Assembly (NCBI GenBank): GCA_011009095.1
Contig: VTPC01091068.1
Location: forward strand, 124,001 to 188,000
DNA length: 64,000 nucleotides
Direction of reading: 5' to 3'
From: Ignelater luminosus
Taxonomy: Eukaryota; Arthropoda; Insecta; Coleoptera; Elateridae
The stretch's first letter is position 1, and every line of letters begins with the position of its first letter. The translations under genes were made by a program, and so were the position numbers. The notes under the pieces were generated by a model. That model was not told the DNA's origin. It ran no database searches and worked only from the letters and a program-made list of their open reading frames with translations. Below, one piece after another: positions 12,801 to 25,500 of the stretch.

Positions 12801-15800
12801 TATTTACCACTTGTACAACTCCTGTGTAACGAAATATCTTTTATTACTTTAGGAATCAATCAAATACAGATAAATATAGAATAAAGAAAATTTCAAGATA
12901 TTCTAATAAGAGAGTTTGCTACAGTTTATTTACAATTCTGAAATAACTTCTTTGAGAAAAAGTAAACAGACAATTGTAATTGTAATTCTTGTTACAACAG
13001 AGTACTGTCTAAAGTTCTATTAATTCGCATATTTCGCTCTAATCAGTAGTGATGGGCATAATCAAATAACGATTACAGGATCGTTAATTATGTGTTTATT
13101 ATGAGATATTTAAAAATCATTTGAACAATTCATATTACTAATCGTTCATTGCCACTCAAGTAGAATCATTCGAACTGAATATCATTCATTTCAAATAACT
13201 GCTACTAAAAATCATTCAGACAACTCACATTACTAATAATTTTTCTTGCTCAAATAAAATCATTCCAACTAAATATCATTCAATTTCAATAAATATTACT
13301 AAGAATCATTATGATAACTCATATGTATTAGATACTAATTGTAGTTGACATACTAAGTAACTGTAAAACTGATTTGAAATAAACATCGTTCAAATAACTG
13401 TACGAGTTTAATATTTGATTAGTAAAACTATCATAAACCACAACCTTGAATTAGCCTTGGTTTTAAGCGTTTTGTTAATATTTCATCATTTCTTTAACAA
13501 AAAAAATTATATTACTAAGTATTTATTGTTATTGTTATTATTTTAATTATCTTACAGTTTGGAAATACTAATATATCTAAGATCATAAACCAAAAGGATA
13601 AAATGGCAAGAGTGCTTTGATAATGAATTGAAGTATTGTATTGAACTAAAAGACAATATCTTGTACATATTCAGTAACAACTTAAAAAGTACAATAAATC
13701 ACTCAACACGTCTTCTCAGAAAATGTTCTACATGTAAAATATCTTCAGCATTCTTGAAATTGTATATTATATTTTATGATCCAGGTATAAAGCAAATAAT
13801 GGTATGAAGGAAAAGTATTGCAAATGAAAAGAAAACATTCGAAACTGGTTATGATTTTTAACCATTTAACATCAATTTAAAAACTTCTGTAGCATATGTA
13901 TGAATATTTTGAATGAATCATTCGATTATTTAAATCTCTCAGTTACTATAATCTCTCAATTACACCCTTTGCTAGTGATCAGAGCTCTGTAAAAGCAGTT
14001 CAACTAGCCCTAAAATGTTTTAAAGCCCGAGGCAATCTCAGTTTCATTTGTGCTAATCGGACTAATGATTTTCATGAATTTGACTGTTATAATTCAAAAT
14101 GTGTAATTAAAGGTTGCAGATTTAAAGACAATAATCATTAAGATTTAAATGCAAGTATTTATGAAAATCTAAGCAAATAATAAATTCAAACTTCTAAGCC
14201 ACGCTACTGATTTGAAAATATTATTATGCAACTTAACTACCTAATATTCCAGTAACACCCATTACAGGCATACAAAGTATTGACCTTGTTATATGATATA
14301 CTTTGTCATCTACTTCTTTATTAAACCTTGGATCTGTATAAGCATCTGTGATGTTAACAGTTTCACAAGTACGTGCAACGTAACCAGGAATACCACCATC
14401 TTGACTAAAGTTCACTTTAAGATTCTTTTTATGTAATCGTTCTTCTCCTGAATCATCAATGCCTTCTTCAAAGGCATCAGCTGCAAGTTCTTCGCTATCT
14501 TTATCAATAATATAGAATGAACCACGTTCTGCTCCCAAAGTTACTTTTGCAAAACTCTGAAAATAAAACACTAAATAAACAACTAAACATTAATGACAAG
14601 TAAATAAGGAGTTTGTAGATTTCTAAATATAACTTTCTTTGGGTAGTTAATGCCTCAACATACCAGTGTTAACTAAAATGATGAAATAATAGTGTGCATT
14701 ATACTTACGACTACTTCAGATATCATTTTTTCCATAGATACAGTATCAGCAAAGTAACATTTAGTTAAATCTAATAAATAATCATTTAGTTCTTGCTGTT
14801 TCTGAAGAGCTAAGCGTTGCTGATTTTGATGTATTGCAGCTCCCATCCATCCAGTTACAACAATCACAATTTTTAAATCGTCTTTACCAAAGACAGGTTG
14901 CATTATGTCTCGAAATAATTCTATAATTGCATAACAGTCATCATCTGGGGTAACAACTGGTACACACAAAACTGATTTAATTGTTTCATCTGAAAGTATA
15001 ATAATTATGCTTCTGGAAGCAAAATTCCAATATTTCTACCTTTATAACCAACTCCTTCTGGAAATCTAGAATCTCCTAGAACATCATCTACCATAACGTA
15101 TTCTTTATTAAATGCAACATAAGCAGCAATAGTTTTTCCTGGCTCAATTTTCCAATTTACTTTATGTCGTTCGCTTATTACATTACGTGGGCTCTGATAG
15201 ATTTCCCCAGCAGCTAAGTCAGCCATGTATAATGTTACTCCTATTAGGATTAATTAATGTTCATAAAAATATAATTTTCAATTATAAAGGCCATTTAAAT
15301 AAAATTTTATAAGAAGCTACTCAAGTATTGATGCAAATCTACACACGTAGTACCTATACTTATTTATTTATATTTTCCAATATGCATTTAAAGTAATTAC
15401 AATTTTTTTTTACCTTTAGCCTTAGTAACGGCCTTGAGGACTTCTGCAGTTTCATGCAATACTGAAGGCAAATCTACACTATCAGATAAAAAGGCAGATA
15501 AATTACGCATTAACACACTAGGCTTCTTTTGCAAATAAAATCGGAATTGCTTGCTTTCTTCTTCTTTTTCTACTTTGCCAATCTTTTGACCTCTACGTAC
15601 AACTCGAACATAAGGGGCAATTACTCTTTTAGTGGCACGATCTGATGTAGAAAAGGAAAGCTTTGTTCGTTTGGAATACATAGATTCCATTTTAGATAAT
15701 GGAGCAGGATAAGTAGGTTTTGCTATTTTAACCATCTTTTCTGTTACTCCTTCTTCTGATGTTGTTCTACGAAGATTTAACTCATCACTTACGTCACTCA

Positions 15801-15801
15801 T
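6838..15801 (-). CDS. GAF-domain cyclic nucleotide phosphodiesterase
   Basis: Hydrolyses cAMP and/or cGMP in the cytoplasm. Eleven exons: 15414-15801, 15040-15240, 14709-14989, 14241-14556, 12688-12821, 12518-12636, 12215-12452, 10458-10613, 7341-7602, 7053-7239, 6838-6931. Together they make 791 residues. Order: basic N-terminal tail (1-95), GAF-A (about 95-255), linking helix LALQKQQELNDYLLDL, GAF-B (about 280-440), and catalytic domain (about 490-770). Metal-site residues are in HAFNVCH, CHDLDHKGFTNNF (the PDE signature) and ATDLATYF. The nucleotide-binding Gln and clamp Phe are in DQVQFI. The layout fits PDE5/6/10/11. GAF-B IPGYVARTCETVNI and the short C-terminus favour the PDE10/11 side, but I cannot choose, so no symbol is given. 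The usual YHNWxHA box reads YHCFEHA, an odd change at a normally fixed Asn. No C-terminal prenylation motif is seen. Confidence 0.92.
8397..9717. mobile_element. Large foldback element in PDE intron 8
   Basis: A left arm (8397-8948) is matched inverted by a right arm (about 9224-9717) over almost its whole length, with small gaps. The centre (about 8943-9225) is a third, partial copy in the same direction as the left arm. Arms share blocks such as acttataactcggaaac, aaaagataattaaatt and ttcattttctttctat. The element has no coding capacity. Weaker similarity may extend the arms outward to about 8030 and 9930. Confidence 0.75.
11612..11755. mobile_element. Short hairpin MITE, about 144 bp
   Basis: An almost perfect inverted repeat: ttaggcccacttttacaat and ataactttatcgaaggtatt on the left are mirrored on the right as aataccttcgataaagttat and attgtaaaagtaggcctt. 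The loop around 11680 is short. It lies in PDE intron 7. Confidence 0.75.
13030..13980. repeat. Degenerate repeat with aatcattc-type motifs
   Basis: PDE intron 4 segment. It starts near cagtagtgatgggcataatc, reminiscent of a hAT end. It then repeats variants of aatcattcnnacaactcacattactaat several times between 13110 and 13320, and again near 13915. No clear right end or target duplication was found, so only a repeat call is safe. Confidence 0.3.
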
Positions 15802-16297
15802 TGTAAAATCAAATTTTATATAACAAGCAAATCAAATAAATATTTTATTGTGGACGGTTCCTTAAAGTAATGACATTAGGTTGACAGAATACACTATGTT
15901 GATATTCTTTATCTCTATGGAATTAACTTATCTTTGTTAAAAATAATATACAGGATATTTTCGAAAGTATGCAGGAAACTCGAACACTAAGTAGAAAATA
16001 TCAAAACATAAAAAAGTTCTCCTATCAGTAACAGTAAAAGAGCTAGATGACTAACAATATTGGTCCCACACTGTTTGGTAGTCAGAGTACAGTCCATTTT
16101 TATAGCTAAGTAATAAAAGTAATTTAATGAATTTGTACCAAAAAAATAATACCATCTTCTTCTTCTCAATACAGTGTTATAAGAAAGTAAACTCAGAAAA
16201 GAATGAAAACAAAATTGCAATTTTTCGGTTTTTTTCAAATATTTTCAGAATCGTTTGGAATATTTTTATTTTAAAGGAATGATGTAATAGTTATTTA
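15802..16297. other. Upstream region of PDE gene
   Basis: Expected to contain the 5' untranslated region and promoter of the phosphodiesterase gene. No clear TATA box or conserved site can be named. A tatacaggatat phrase at about 15950 resembles a transposon end. Confidence 0.35.
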
Positions 16298-17442
16298 TAC
16301 AGTGTATCCAAGATAAGGATGCACAGCATGGGGATCTTGGAAACGGTAAGAGATACAGCATCGGTTAAATGGGATGAAAGTTGACTAATTGTAAGACCTT
16401 TTTGTTGGCGTTTGCAAAATCTAGATATCTTGGATAGTTTCAGAGATATTTAAAAACAAGTAGATTTCTCAATTTTCGTTATTATTTTTTCTTTTATTTG
16501 AAGAGATATCGGAAAACTAAAACCACTTTTTCATTGCCACTTTTTGTTCTCTATTAAAATATGCTAACAAAATTCCTGTACAACGTTTTGGTTTCGAGTA
16601 GCCATCATCAACCTCATTTTATTAAGTAGGTGGAAAAACAATTGACAATTATTTTGAATAGCTCTTGTCACGATTCTAATGATGTAAACATGATAGGGTT
16701 ATTTTGGTTTTGATTTTTTTGTGTTGAATGCTGCTGTGACCAACTGTAATAATTGCTGTTCATCTTCAAAATTCTGGTTGGGAACATGACTCTTGACAAA
16801 ACCCCAGAGGACAGAAATCTAACTGTGTTAGATCAGGTGATTGTGCAGACCAGGGTACTGCAGAATGCATTAATTTATAGCATAAGAAATCAAAATAACC
16901 CTATCATGTTTACATCATTAGAATCGTGACAACAAGAGCTATCCAAAACAATTTTTAATTGTTTTTTTGCCTACTTAAAAAAATGAGGTTGATGATGGTT
17001 ACTCGAAACCGAAACGTTGTACCAGAATTTTGTTAGCGTATTTTAATAGAGAACAAAAAGTGGCAATGGAAAAGTAATTTTAGTTTTCCGATATCTTCTC
17101 AAATAAATAAAAGAAAAAATAAAAAGAAAATCGAGAAATCTACTTTTTTTTTAAATATCTCGGAAACTATCCAAGATATCTAGATTTTGCAAACAAGTGG
17201 CAATGGAAAAGTAATTTTAGTTTTCCGATATCTTTTTAAATAAATAAAAGAAAAAATAAAAAGAAAATCGAGAAATCTACTTTTTTTTAAATATCTCAGA
17301 AACTATCCAAGATATCTAGATTTTGCAAACACCAACAAAAAGGTCCTATAAATAGCCAACTTTTATCCCATTTAACCTATCCTGTATCTCTTACCGTTTC
17401 CAAGATCCCTATGCTGTGCATCCTTATCTTGGACACAGTGTA
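16298..17442. mobile_element. Foldback transposon with transposase scrap in loop
   Basis: Inverted ends start tacagtgtatccaagataag on the left and, inverted, tacactgtgtccaagataag on the right, flanked by TA. The arms are long: blocks at 16303-16480, 16500-16650 and 16660-16720 return inverted at 17310-17440, 17050-17120 and 16893-16945. The loop (about 16760-16860) encodes on the minus strand WSAQSPDLTQLDF, the C-terminal catalytic block of a mariner/IS630-type transposase, then decays. The right arm carries a 137-bp tandem duplication (about 17060-17333) absent from the left arm. Confidence 0.8.
17060..17333. repeat. 137-bp tandem duplication
   Basis: The stretch beginning tggcaatggaaaagtaattt occurs at 17061 and again at 17198, with nearly identical sequence through the phrase ctatccaagatatctagatt. 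It lies in the right arm of the foldback element only. Confidence 0.8.
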
Positions 17443-19061
17443 TAACAAAAGTGTAAAGTGAAGGTTTTTGAACAAGTAGGAAGTTCATGGTACGAGTGCT
17501 ACCATAAACCCTACGAGTTCAAAAACGACACTTTAGGTACACTCGAGTTATATACACTATGTTTTGCACGTCTATTTTTAAAAAAATAATAAAGAAAAAC
17601 CATTGACAATAGATTAAAAAATGAAGTTGGCCAAGATCTATAGGAACGTATAATGATTTCATTACGACATCGATACGACAAATTAATTGCAAATGTTTAT
17701 AATTGTGAACTTTTGACATTGACAACTAGTTGTAAAGCACCAACTTTACAGGCGAACATGCAAAAATAATTTTCTATTATTAATAAGCTTGCAAACTATT
17801 GTTGCTTGCACTGACAATATATTGCGTTGCTAGGAATTCGACGGCACGGCGTGGTGGTACTTTTACCGCCTGCATTCTGAAAAATTGCAAAAGATGCAAG
17901 CTAAGTAATTCCTGAATTCTGAGTACCTCGATGTTGATCAACATCTGAGATTTAACCTCATGGTTTTGTTTTTTATTATAAGTGCAGTGTTTAACTTTCA
18001 CATTAGGCTATAAAAGTAGGTACGTTATAAACAAAACTATGTATTGCAGGGACCGGGCTTCTGCATATGTTACAAGAGAAGTAAATATCTAATAAACAAG
18101 TAAGATATTATTAAAATCTATATGGGACTGCATCTTAAGTATGCTATAGCTGAATGTAAAGTACATTATATCAGTGTACGTAATACGCATGTTTCACCTT
18201 TTAAAACTTTTAAAATTACTGGGTTGTATTGCAAGTCATCTCTTTCATGGCAACCATTGATTATGCTTATTTTACATTAAAAAACCTTTTTAGTAGACTA
18301 TTAAAATGCCTTAGATTTAACAGAATGACCATTAATTTCACAGAACAATGCTAGAACAAAAACACATGTAACAATTATAGTGATGTTTAATAGATTTGAA
18401 CATCATATAGTTAACATTATTTTATAAAAACTACATGCACATTGTTATAAAATTATAATAGTAAGAATACCTAAATGTTGATACCTACAGGATTAAAATT
18501 ATGTTTATCACAGAACTTGAAAGCATTATGCTTAAGAAATATTTCTTTAAAATTACAATATTCTAATGTAAATCATTTGATTTTTAAAAGTATAAGTTTA
18601 AAACAAAATAAAGACTAATTTTTATAATGTACAGTTTAAACTTAACATATTAAGTTGATTATACTACTGTCTCCAAAAAAGGAATAATTCTTGTAATGTA
18701 GCCTTGTGACTTAATTTTAATTGGCTTTTTAAAAAATATTACAGTTATGATTGGTTTTTATTTTAATAATTAATTCAAGTCATTGGACAGCATTCTCACC
18801 TCAATGATTAAATTCAAATTACATTTAAAATTTAAATAAAAGACGTAAATTTATTTGATCTTAACATGAAGAAAAAGGACAAAATCAGTTGCCATGGTAA
18901 TTAGAGAATATCTAAATTTAATCCTGAGATGAAAATGCAACCCATTATTTCTGCAACAATAAGAATTGTAAGAAGAATTGCAGCATATAAAATAAGTGCT
19001 GTCTCTAACAGTAGCACTGTCCATTCTTCTTAACTATGTTTACTTTTATATAAAAAATACT
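17443..19061. other. Intergenic, no gene seen
   Basis: AT-rich stretch between the foldback element and the 3' end of REV3. Short frames here have no family-like motifs. Confidence 0.4.
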
Positions 19062-19192
19062 GCTCGTGTCCATGAGCAGATAGTACACTATCATGCTACC
19101 ACTGAAAAAACTCCTGATTGGTTGATATGTGACAATTGCTCACAATCGGGAGTTTTCTCATGAGTAGCACATTATCTATTCGTGGACATAAA
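19062..19192. mobile_element. Hairpin MITE downstream of REV3
   Basis: Inverted arms of about 55-60 bp. The left arm (19066-19123) runs from gtgtccatgagcagatag to aaactcctgattg; the right arm (19141-19188) returns as caatcgggagttttctcatgagtag to attcgtggacat. It may lie in the REV3 3' untranslated region. Confidence 0.65.
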
Positions 19193-19500
19193 CATTCTCT
19201 CCTTAAAATACTGTCTATCATATTTAATTTCTGGTAAATAATAATAGTGAATTAAAAATTAATTATATAAAAATATGGACATATTAGATCTTCTAACAAA
19301 AATTATTAAAGGAATGCAACTTTTAGAAAATTTCCTAACATCAGCACACAAATAAACCACCAGCACAAATAATGTGACATAAATTATGAACTTGGATATA
19401 AAATAATCAGACAACTCACGTGGTAGTAATAAAATAGGATACAAAAGAAAAAGAATAATTAGAACAGTAATAATAAATATTTAAAGCATTTCTATAAATA

Positions 19501-22500
19501 TCACAGTTCAATATTTAAAGCTGTTGATGTCACTTGTTTCACATAAGTGATCTGCTGTAAGTCTTTATTTGCTTTTGCAAGATGGTACAACACAGGGCAA
19601 TCTAATGAAATGCACTGCATATTTGTTGGATGTCCTGCACAAGAATCACATATCTGTAAAGATATATTTTTTTCAATAAGCAACAGTTAATATACCTGGT
19701 AGTAATAAATCACTTACTCGACTTATTTCATGAAATGACCTCTCCCAAAGTCTAATTTTATTTTGCAAAACAGTAACTGTTTCCTGAGGAGAATTACTGC
19801 ATTCAGCACAGAGACCCTGCTGTGATTTTTTATTACATGCTACACAGTTTGTAGTAGCAAAATAATGAGAAATGGCTCCCTTTTTATTTGTACTATCTGG
19901 TGTCACATTATTTAAAAAATGAATTTGCTTGCGTGGCATATTATTAAACCTGACAATAAAAAATCTTAAATTTTCTTTGTACATAACTGACGGATTGATA
20001 GGTTAAGTAGTATGCTGTACATACCAAACATTAAGATCAGCACCAATTAATGTAAAACATCGATTTAAAGGTGGAATTATAGCTCTTGTTATATAATAGG
20101 TTACATTTGGAAATAGACTGGAATCTGATAATAATTCTCTTGGACTGCGGACTAATTTGATAAGGGGAAGACCTGGGGGACCATTAACTATTACATATGG
20201 CACACGTTCACCATGTCTTGGTTCACTACGTTTATCAACAGTCAACCACTTTCTGAAAATAATAAACCAATCCTTATTAACATGAAAACATTTTTACTTT
20301 ATACCTGCTAACATCCTAACTTATGAAATATATTTACCTTGTTAATTCCAAGACTGGAACGCAAGCACCTGGACGATAATTTGAAGCACCTCTATACTCT
20401 TTTGCAAAAGTAAGATCTTGTAAACTAATTCGTCCACTTAATAGCTTGGTGAATTGTCTTAAAACATATTTGCGCACCAAGCTAACATCACTTGTATCAA
20501 ATAATATCTTTAAGCTTTTTTCCAACATCTAAAATAAGTATAGTACAATGTTTAATGCGTAATAATTTTTCTTATTACTTATTAGTACATTTGAATACAA
20601 ATAAAATGTTTTTATTCTAAATTGATATCAATTAAAACACCCTAAATGCTTTCGTTCTATTTTTATCATTAGAATATGTAACCATCCAATTTATGTAATT
20701 ATTTCTGTAATTTTAATGATTAGACTTTCTTATACTTTTTTATTCATCTGTGCATTTTATTTTAAATACCAAATGGTGCAGTAAAACTTAACTCGGAATG
20801 GATGCTGTGAAAAGTTAATATTCTGTTTTGATGGAGAATTCTTAATTTTAAGAAAATTATAAATGACTTTACAAGGTAAAACTCCTGACATAAACAATTT
20901 TAATTGTATTCTATGGTTTTATAAATGTTCTGTATTTCCTTCTGTCAATTGACAGAGCATGATAGGATAGGAAAATTCAGCAGTTGATGGTTGTTGCAGA
21001 AAATACTTTGTTTTGTTGTATTCAAATCAGGACCAAGAAAATTGTGTACATATCACAGAGGATGCAAACAAGACAAAGATTTTTTTCTTCTAACATTGTC
21101 CTTAATCTCAGGTTGTTAATTTGAGTACCATGTTGAATGCCAGAATTTACATTCTTAATGAAATTCTCACATGCCAGATTGTTGTCAGTCTAGGGTGGGT
21201 TCAACATTTAAGATAAACAAGTATTGATCATAAATCGATATAGGTAATTACTAAGATGGAATAGTAGGCAAAATGCCTATTTTAAATATTAAAGACACTT
21301 GAATTTTAAGAAGAAACCTTTATTGATCACAACAAATACTTTAGTTTGTTTCGTCGTCTCTGTGTGACGGCTCGCTGGCCGTCCTTGGGTTCACCATCCA
21401 ACCTGGGTCATCGACATCAACACCGGCGGGGATTATGGAGAACCCGCTTCCGGCCTGTACCACCATCGCCACCAGACCATCATCGCCGTGGACAGCGGGC
21501 GTGCGGACTGTTTGGTGCCCGACATGGTGGTGTGCACGACAGGAGTTACCCACAATTTTTCCAATTCACCAGCCATAGAGAGATTAAGTTCTCTAAATGG
21601 CAGCCACCTACGGTGGCATTTATTCATTGATGATGATTAGTTTGTTAAGTTGCCTAAAATGCTTTTTTTCTTGAACTTCACATAAATGGTATTTTTTCAA
21701 TTTTACTGCCTATTCTGCCCTCCTAAGAACACATGCCATATATTTATACCAAAAAGACAAATTTTGCGATTTTGATGTCTTTAATATCTTGGTACACTTA
21801 AATATTTATTGCAAGAAATTGTCATATTTGTATTATTGGAAGGAAAACAGGGTTGATCATAGCTGAAATTTATATGAAACAAAAGACTAAACATCATTTC
21901 TCAATTTAATGATTTTTTAATTCTTTATCTTCTTTTTTCTGTAATTCGTTTTTATTTTGTGTTTAATCCCTTTTAGACGTTTTAAATACTAGAGATGCTT
22001 GAATGTTAGAAAAGATTTTCATCGATCATAGCAAATACTTTAATTTTGCAAGTTGCCTAAAATACCTTTTTCCTTAAATTTCGCATAAATGGCCTTTTTA
22101 AATTTTACTATCTATTTTAGTCCTTTTTCTGTAATTCATTTTTATTTCTATTGTTTCATGCTAAAACATGTTTTCGACTTTTTTAAAGGCACTTGAATTT
22201 TAACAAGAAACCTTTATCGGTTTCAACAAATACTTTAATTTGGTAAGTCATCTAAAATAACATATTTCTTGAATTTCTCAGCTCTAGTAATCACTTAATA
22301 AATTCTCAAATAAACCATGAAAGTCAACCACTCTTCTTATTTTCCAAAAACAAAAAGGAAATTTAACACTGCCAATCAAAGTGACTACAAATTCTCAAAT
22401 ACTCATAAAAAAGATGTAGAGCGCTGTAGATATTAAAATACAGATAGAAATATAACAAAATCAAATTTTTTTAAAATTACATAATAAATAATAAATTTGA

Positions 22501-25500
22501 CTATTACATTTTTGTATTTCTTTTTCTATGTCCATGTAATAACAGGTTTTTATGCAACAGTTTACTTGATACTTGATTTACACAATCAATGAAAAAACTG
22601 AAACACAATATAAATATTACGCAACAGTTGTTGCTATTTGACATTTTCCCAGGAATAACAAACTAGTCTTGAGTTATTGCAAGTGCACAATTTTTTTTTT
22701 AGAATACTATGTGTGCTCATAAAATATGCATAAGACACAAGCATGCCTTAATTTAGTTTTCTCACTCATATACAAAATGTTCATAAATGTTTCTGAGCCC
22801 AGTTGACTATGGAATCTAATTTTGATGTGCCGCCTTGTTAATTTATTTCAACAACTAATACGTATTTGTTTTCTGTCATTTGTCAATTGCAAATGTCATT
22901 GTCCTGCATTTAGCAATTTAGTTAATCTCGTGCTGAGATTTGTTGTATTGTTCCACATTTTATTTATTATTTGTTTTTTATTTATTTTTTGTTATTTATT
23001 ATTGTGTATTAACAACTAATTTTAACGTAATTGTTAAAAAACATAAGATTAGACAACCATCATAACAACAATCCAATGCATATAATGTGACAAACATTCT
23101 AATACATATCTTGTCAAAAGGCGACAAATGCAGCTGCAAGCATGATTTCACAGCCCACTAGACCCAGAAACATTTATAAACACTTTGTATAATAAACTCT
23201 TTACCACTCTTGTAGTGAAAGTACATACCAATCTCTAAAAGAAAAAGTCCTACCTGTTCAAAACTATAATATTTGCAATAAAGTCTGCAACTGTAAGTAT
23301 CTAAATATCTTACCTAGTACATACCTTAGACACTGCTGGGCAACCATCTCTTCTAACAGTTTCAATTCCTTTAGCATTAAATTCTGGTTCAGTTTGTTCT
23401 GGTGACTCATACATGTATCCAACATATCTCTTTTTCGTTTGTAAAATACAAGGATGATACACTTTTTCCAATTTTAATTTAACTGGACTTGGATTATCAT
23501 TAGTAACGGCCTCAGCTATTTCTGCACCTATTTTAAATGCATATTCTCTACTTCTACCAGGTACTAGGACAAAAACAGAATCTGTATCTCCATAAACTAC
23601 TTTGGCACCCCAATGTGGTGTGTTCTCTATTAATTTTATTGCCCTTAATAAAGTTTCTCTACCTTTACTAACAACACTATCAGCTACTTCAACTGCTGGC
23701 ATTCGTCCACTAAAATTAGCTGCAGTATAGCCATATGTAACATTGGCTATCAGCTTTAGGCCTAACTGTCTATTTTGTAACACACGCTGCAGAACTTTAT
23801 CATCTTTATTTTGCTTCATAGACTTTTTTACCATTAATCTTGTATCCAAGATTTCTAAAAGCATCCGGGGTAGTATACCTTGTCTCACCTTTGTTTTAAC
23901 AAATGCAACACCACATGGTGAGAAATTTATAAGATTTCTACTAAAAAGCTGTTTCACTTTTCTGTTTGATAACTTCAGTTGGGTAGCACCAAACACAAAA
24001 GGGTTATTTTGCCCTAGATGTTCTACTCGTCCCAAACAAGTGGAAAAGCAATAATTATAAGCTATAATTATTGAAGGATATAAACTTTGAAAATCTAATA
24101 CAATAACTGGATCAACAAAAAACTTAGACTTGGGTTCTAAAATGAGTGGTAGATGCTCCGGCGCTTTCATTTTTGCTCTTTGTTGTACACTTGGTGAAAC
24201 AGCAACATAATTAAGAGGTTTTGCTAATCTTAACATCATTGATTCCACACGAAATTGCGATCCTCTTGACAATACTTCATAAAATTGAATTCCAAATAAT
24301 CTAGCTAATTCACAAGTTCTCCCTATTAGGTCTAACTGATTAAATAATCTGATAATTCCTTTAACCTTACATAAATAAAAGTTGATTGTTCTGTGCCGGT
24401 AAACTGAGCTCTTGTGTTCCCACCATAGTGACAAATCTCTAAAGGAATACAGAGGAATTCTTAAATGCAAGACATGGTACATTATATTTTCAAACGTATA
24501 ACTTTGCAAAGCCACTTCATGTCTCATCAATCTCCACACATCTAAGAGAATTCTTCCAGCAAATTTCAAACCGGAATGAACATCATCATCCAAAATATTT
24601 AATTTTATTTGAGTTCTTCCTAATAGTGATTGTAAATTTATGCCTAAAACATAGCCTCTCTCAATCAAATATCCCCATGATAACATTTCTACTTCATATC
24701 CTGCAAAAATATCTGGATTCCATTTTCTAATAAATTTTAAAAACTCTTCTATTAAATTTGCTTCAGAATCAACACATGTTAATTCACATATAATTCCACT
24801 GCCTTCAAGCAAGGAAACATGATCTGAGATATTAGAGGCAATTAAACCAGATACATCAGTTTTCTCAGCAGTCTCCTCAGGTATATCATTATATAGTGAA
24901 TAAAATATAGCTCTTATTGGATCGAGTTGAGGATCAGGTTTTAGCTCTGCTCTAGTATGTATATGCAATTCCATCACTAATATCGTTAAGTTCTCATGTC
25001 TGGATACAACTTTAACCTTTTGTAGATTTTCTAACGACATTTTAAAACAATGAGTATTATCAGGGGTTGCAACTGTAATTTGACCTGAATCATTTACTGT
25101 TTCAGTAGGACTAGGAAAATTGTTTAAGAATTTTGACTGTAATAACATTTTACATAAACTAGAATCTCCAGATTTAGCTTTTTTATTATTTTCGGTTTTA
25201 CCTAATTCCAACGCTACCTTACTTTTAATTTTTCGTTTTTTGCTTTTTTCAATTGTTCCTAGTTTCTTTGATTTCAAAGAACTTTTAGGAGTTTCTTGAA
25301 TACTTTTTTCACTATTTGTGGATTTATTTGTGTCATCAACAGGACTAAAGGGTGATAAACTAATGCAATCTTCATTATCACTATCAGCTTGTCCACCTGG
25401 GCTACATGGAATAAGTATTTTGAGTTTTTCTTTTTTCTGAACTGTATTATTTTCTGTTTTAAACTTTCTTACTTTCATCCACATTTCCACTTGCGCAAAA

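Noticed and set aside
13030-13980. Complete hAT element starting cagtagtgatgggca
   Set aside because: No matching right terminal repeat or 8-bp duplication was found; kept only as a degenerate repeat.
17519-18001. Two minus-strand frames downstream of REV3
   Set aside because: Compositionally random, no splice logic and no family resemblance.
21341-21630. Overlapping open frames on both strands in the GC-rich insert
   Set aside because: High GC lowers stop frequency; the translations are His/Arg/Pro-rich without known motifs, so no gene is called.
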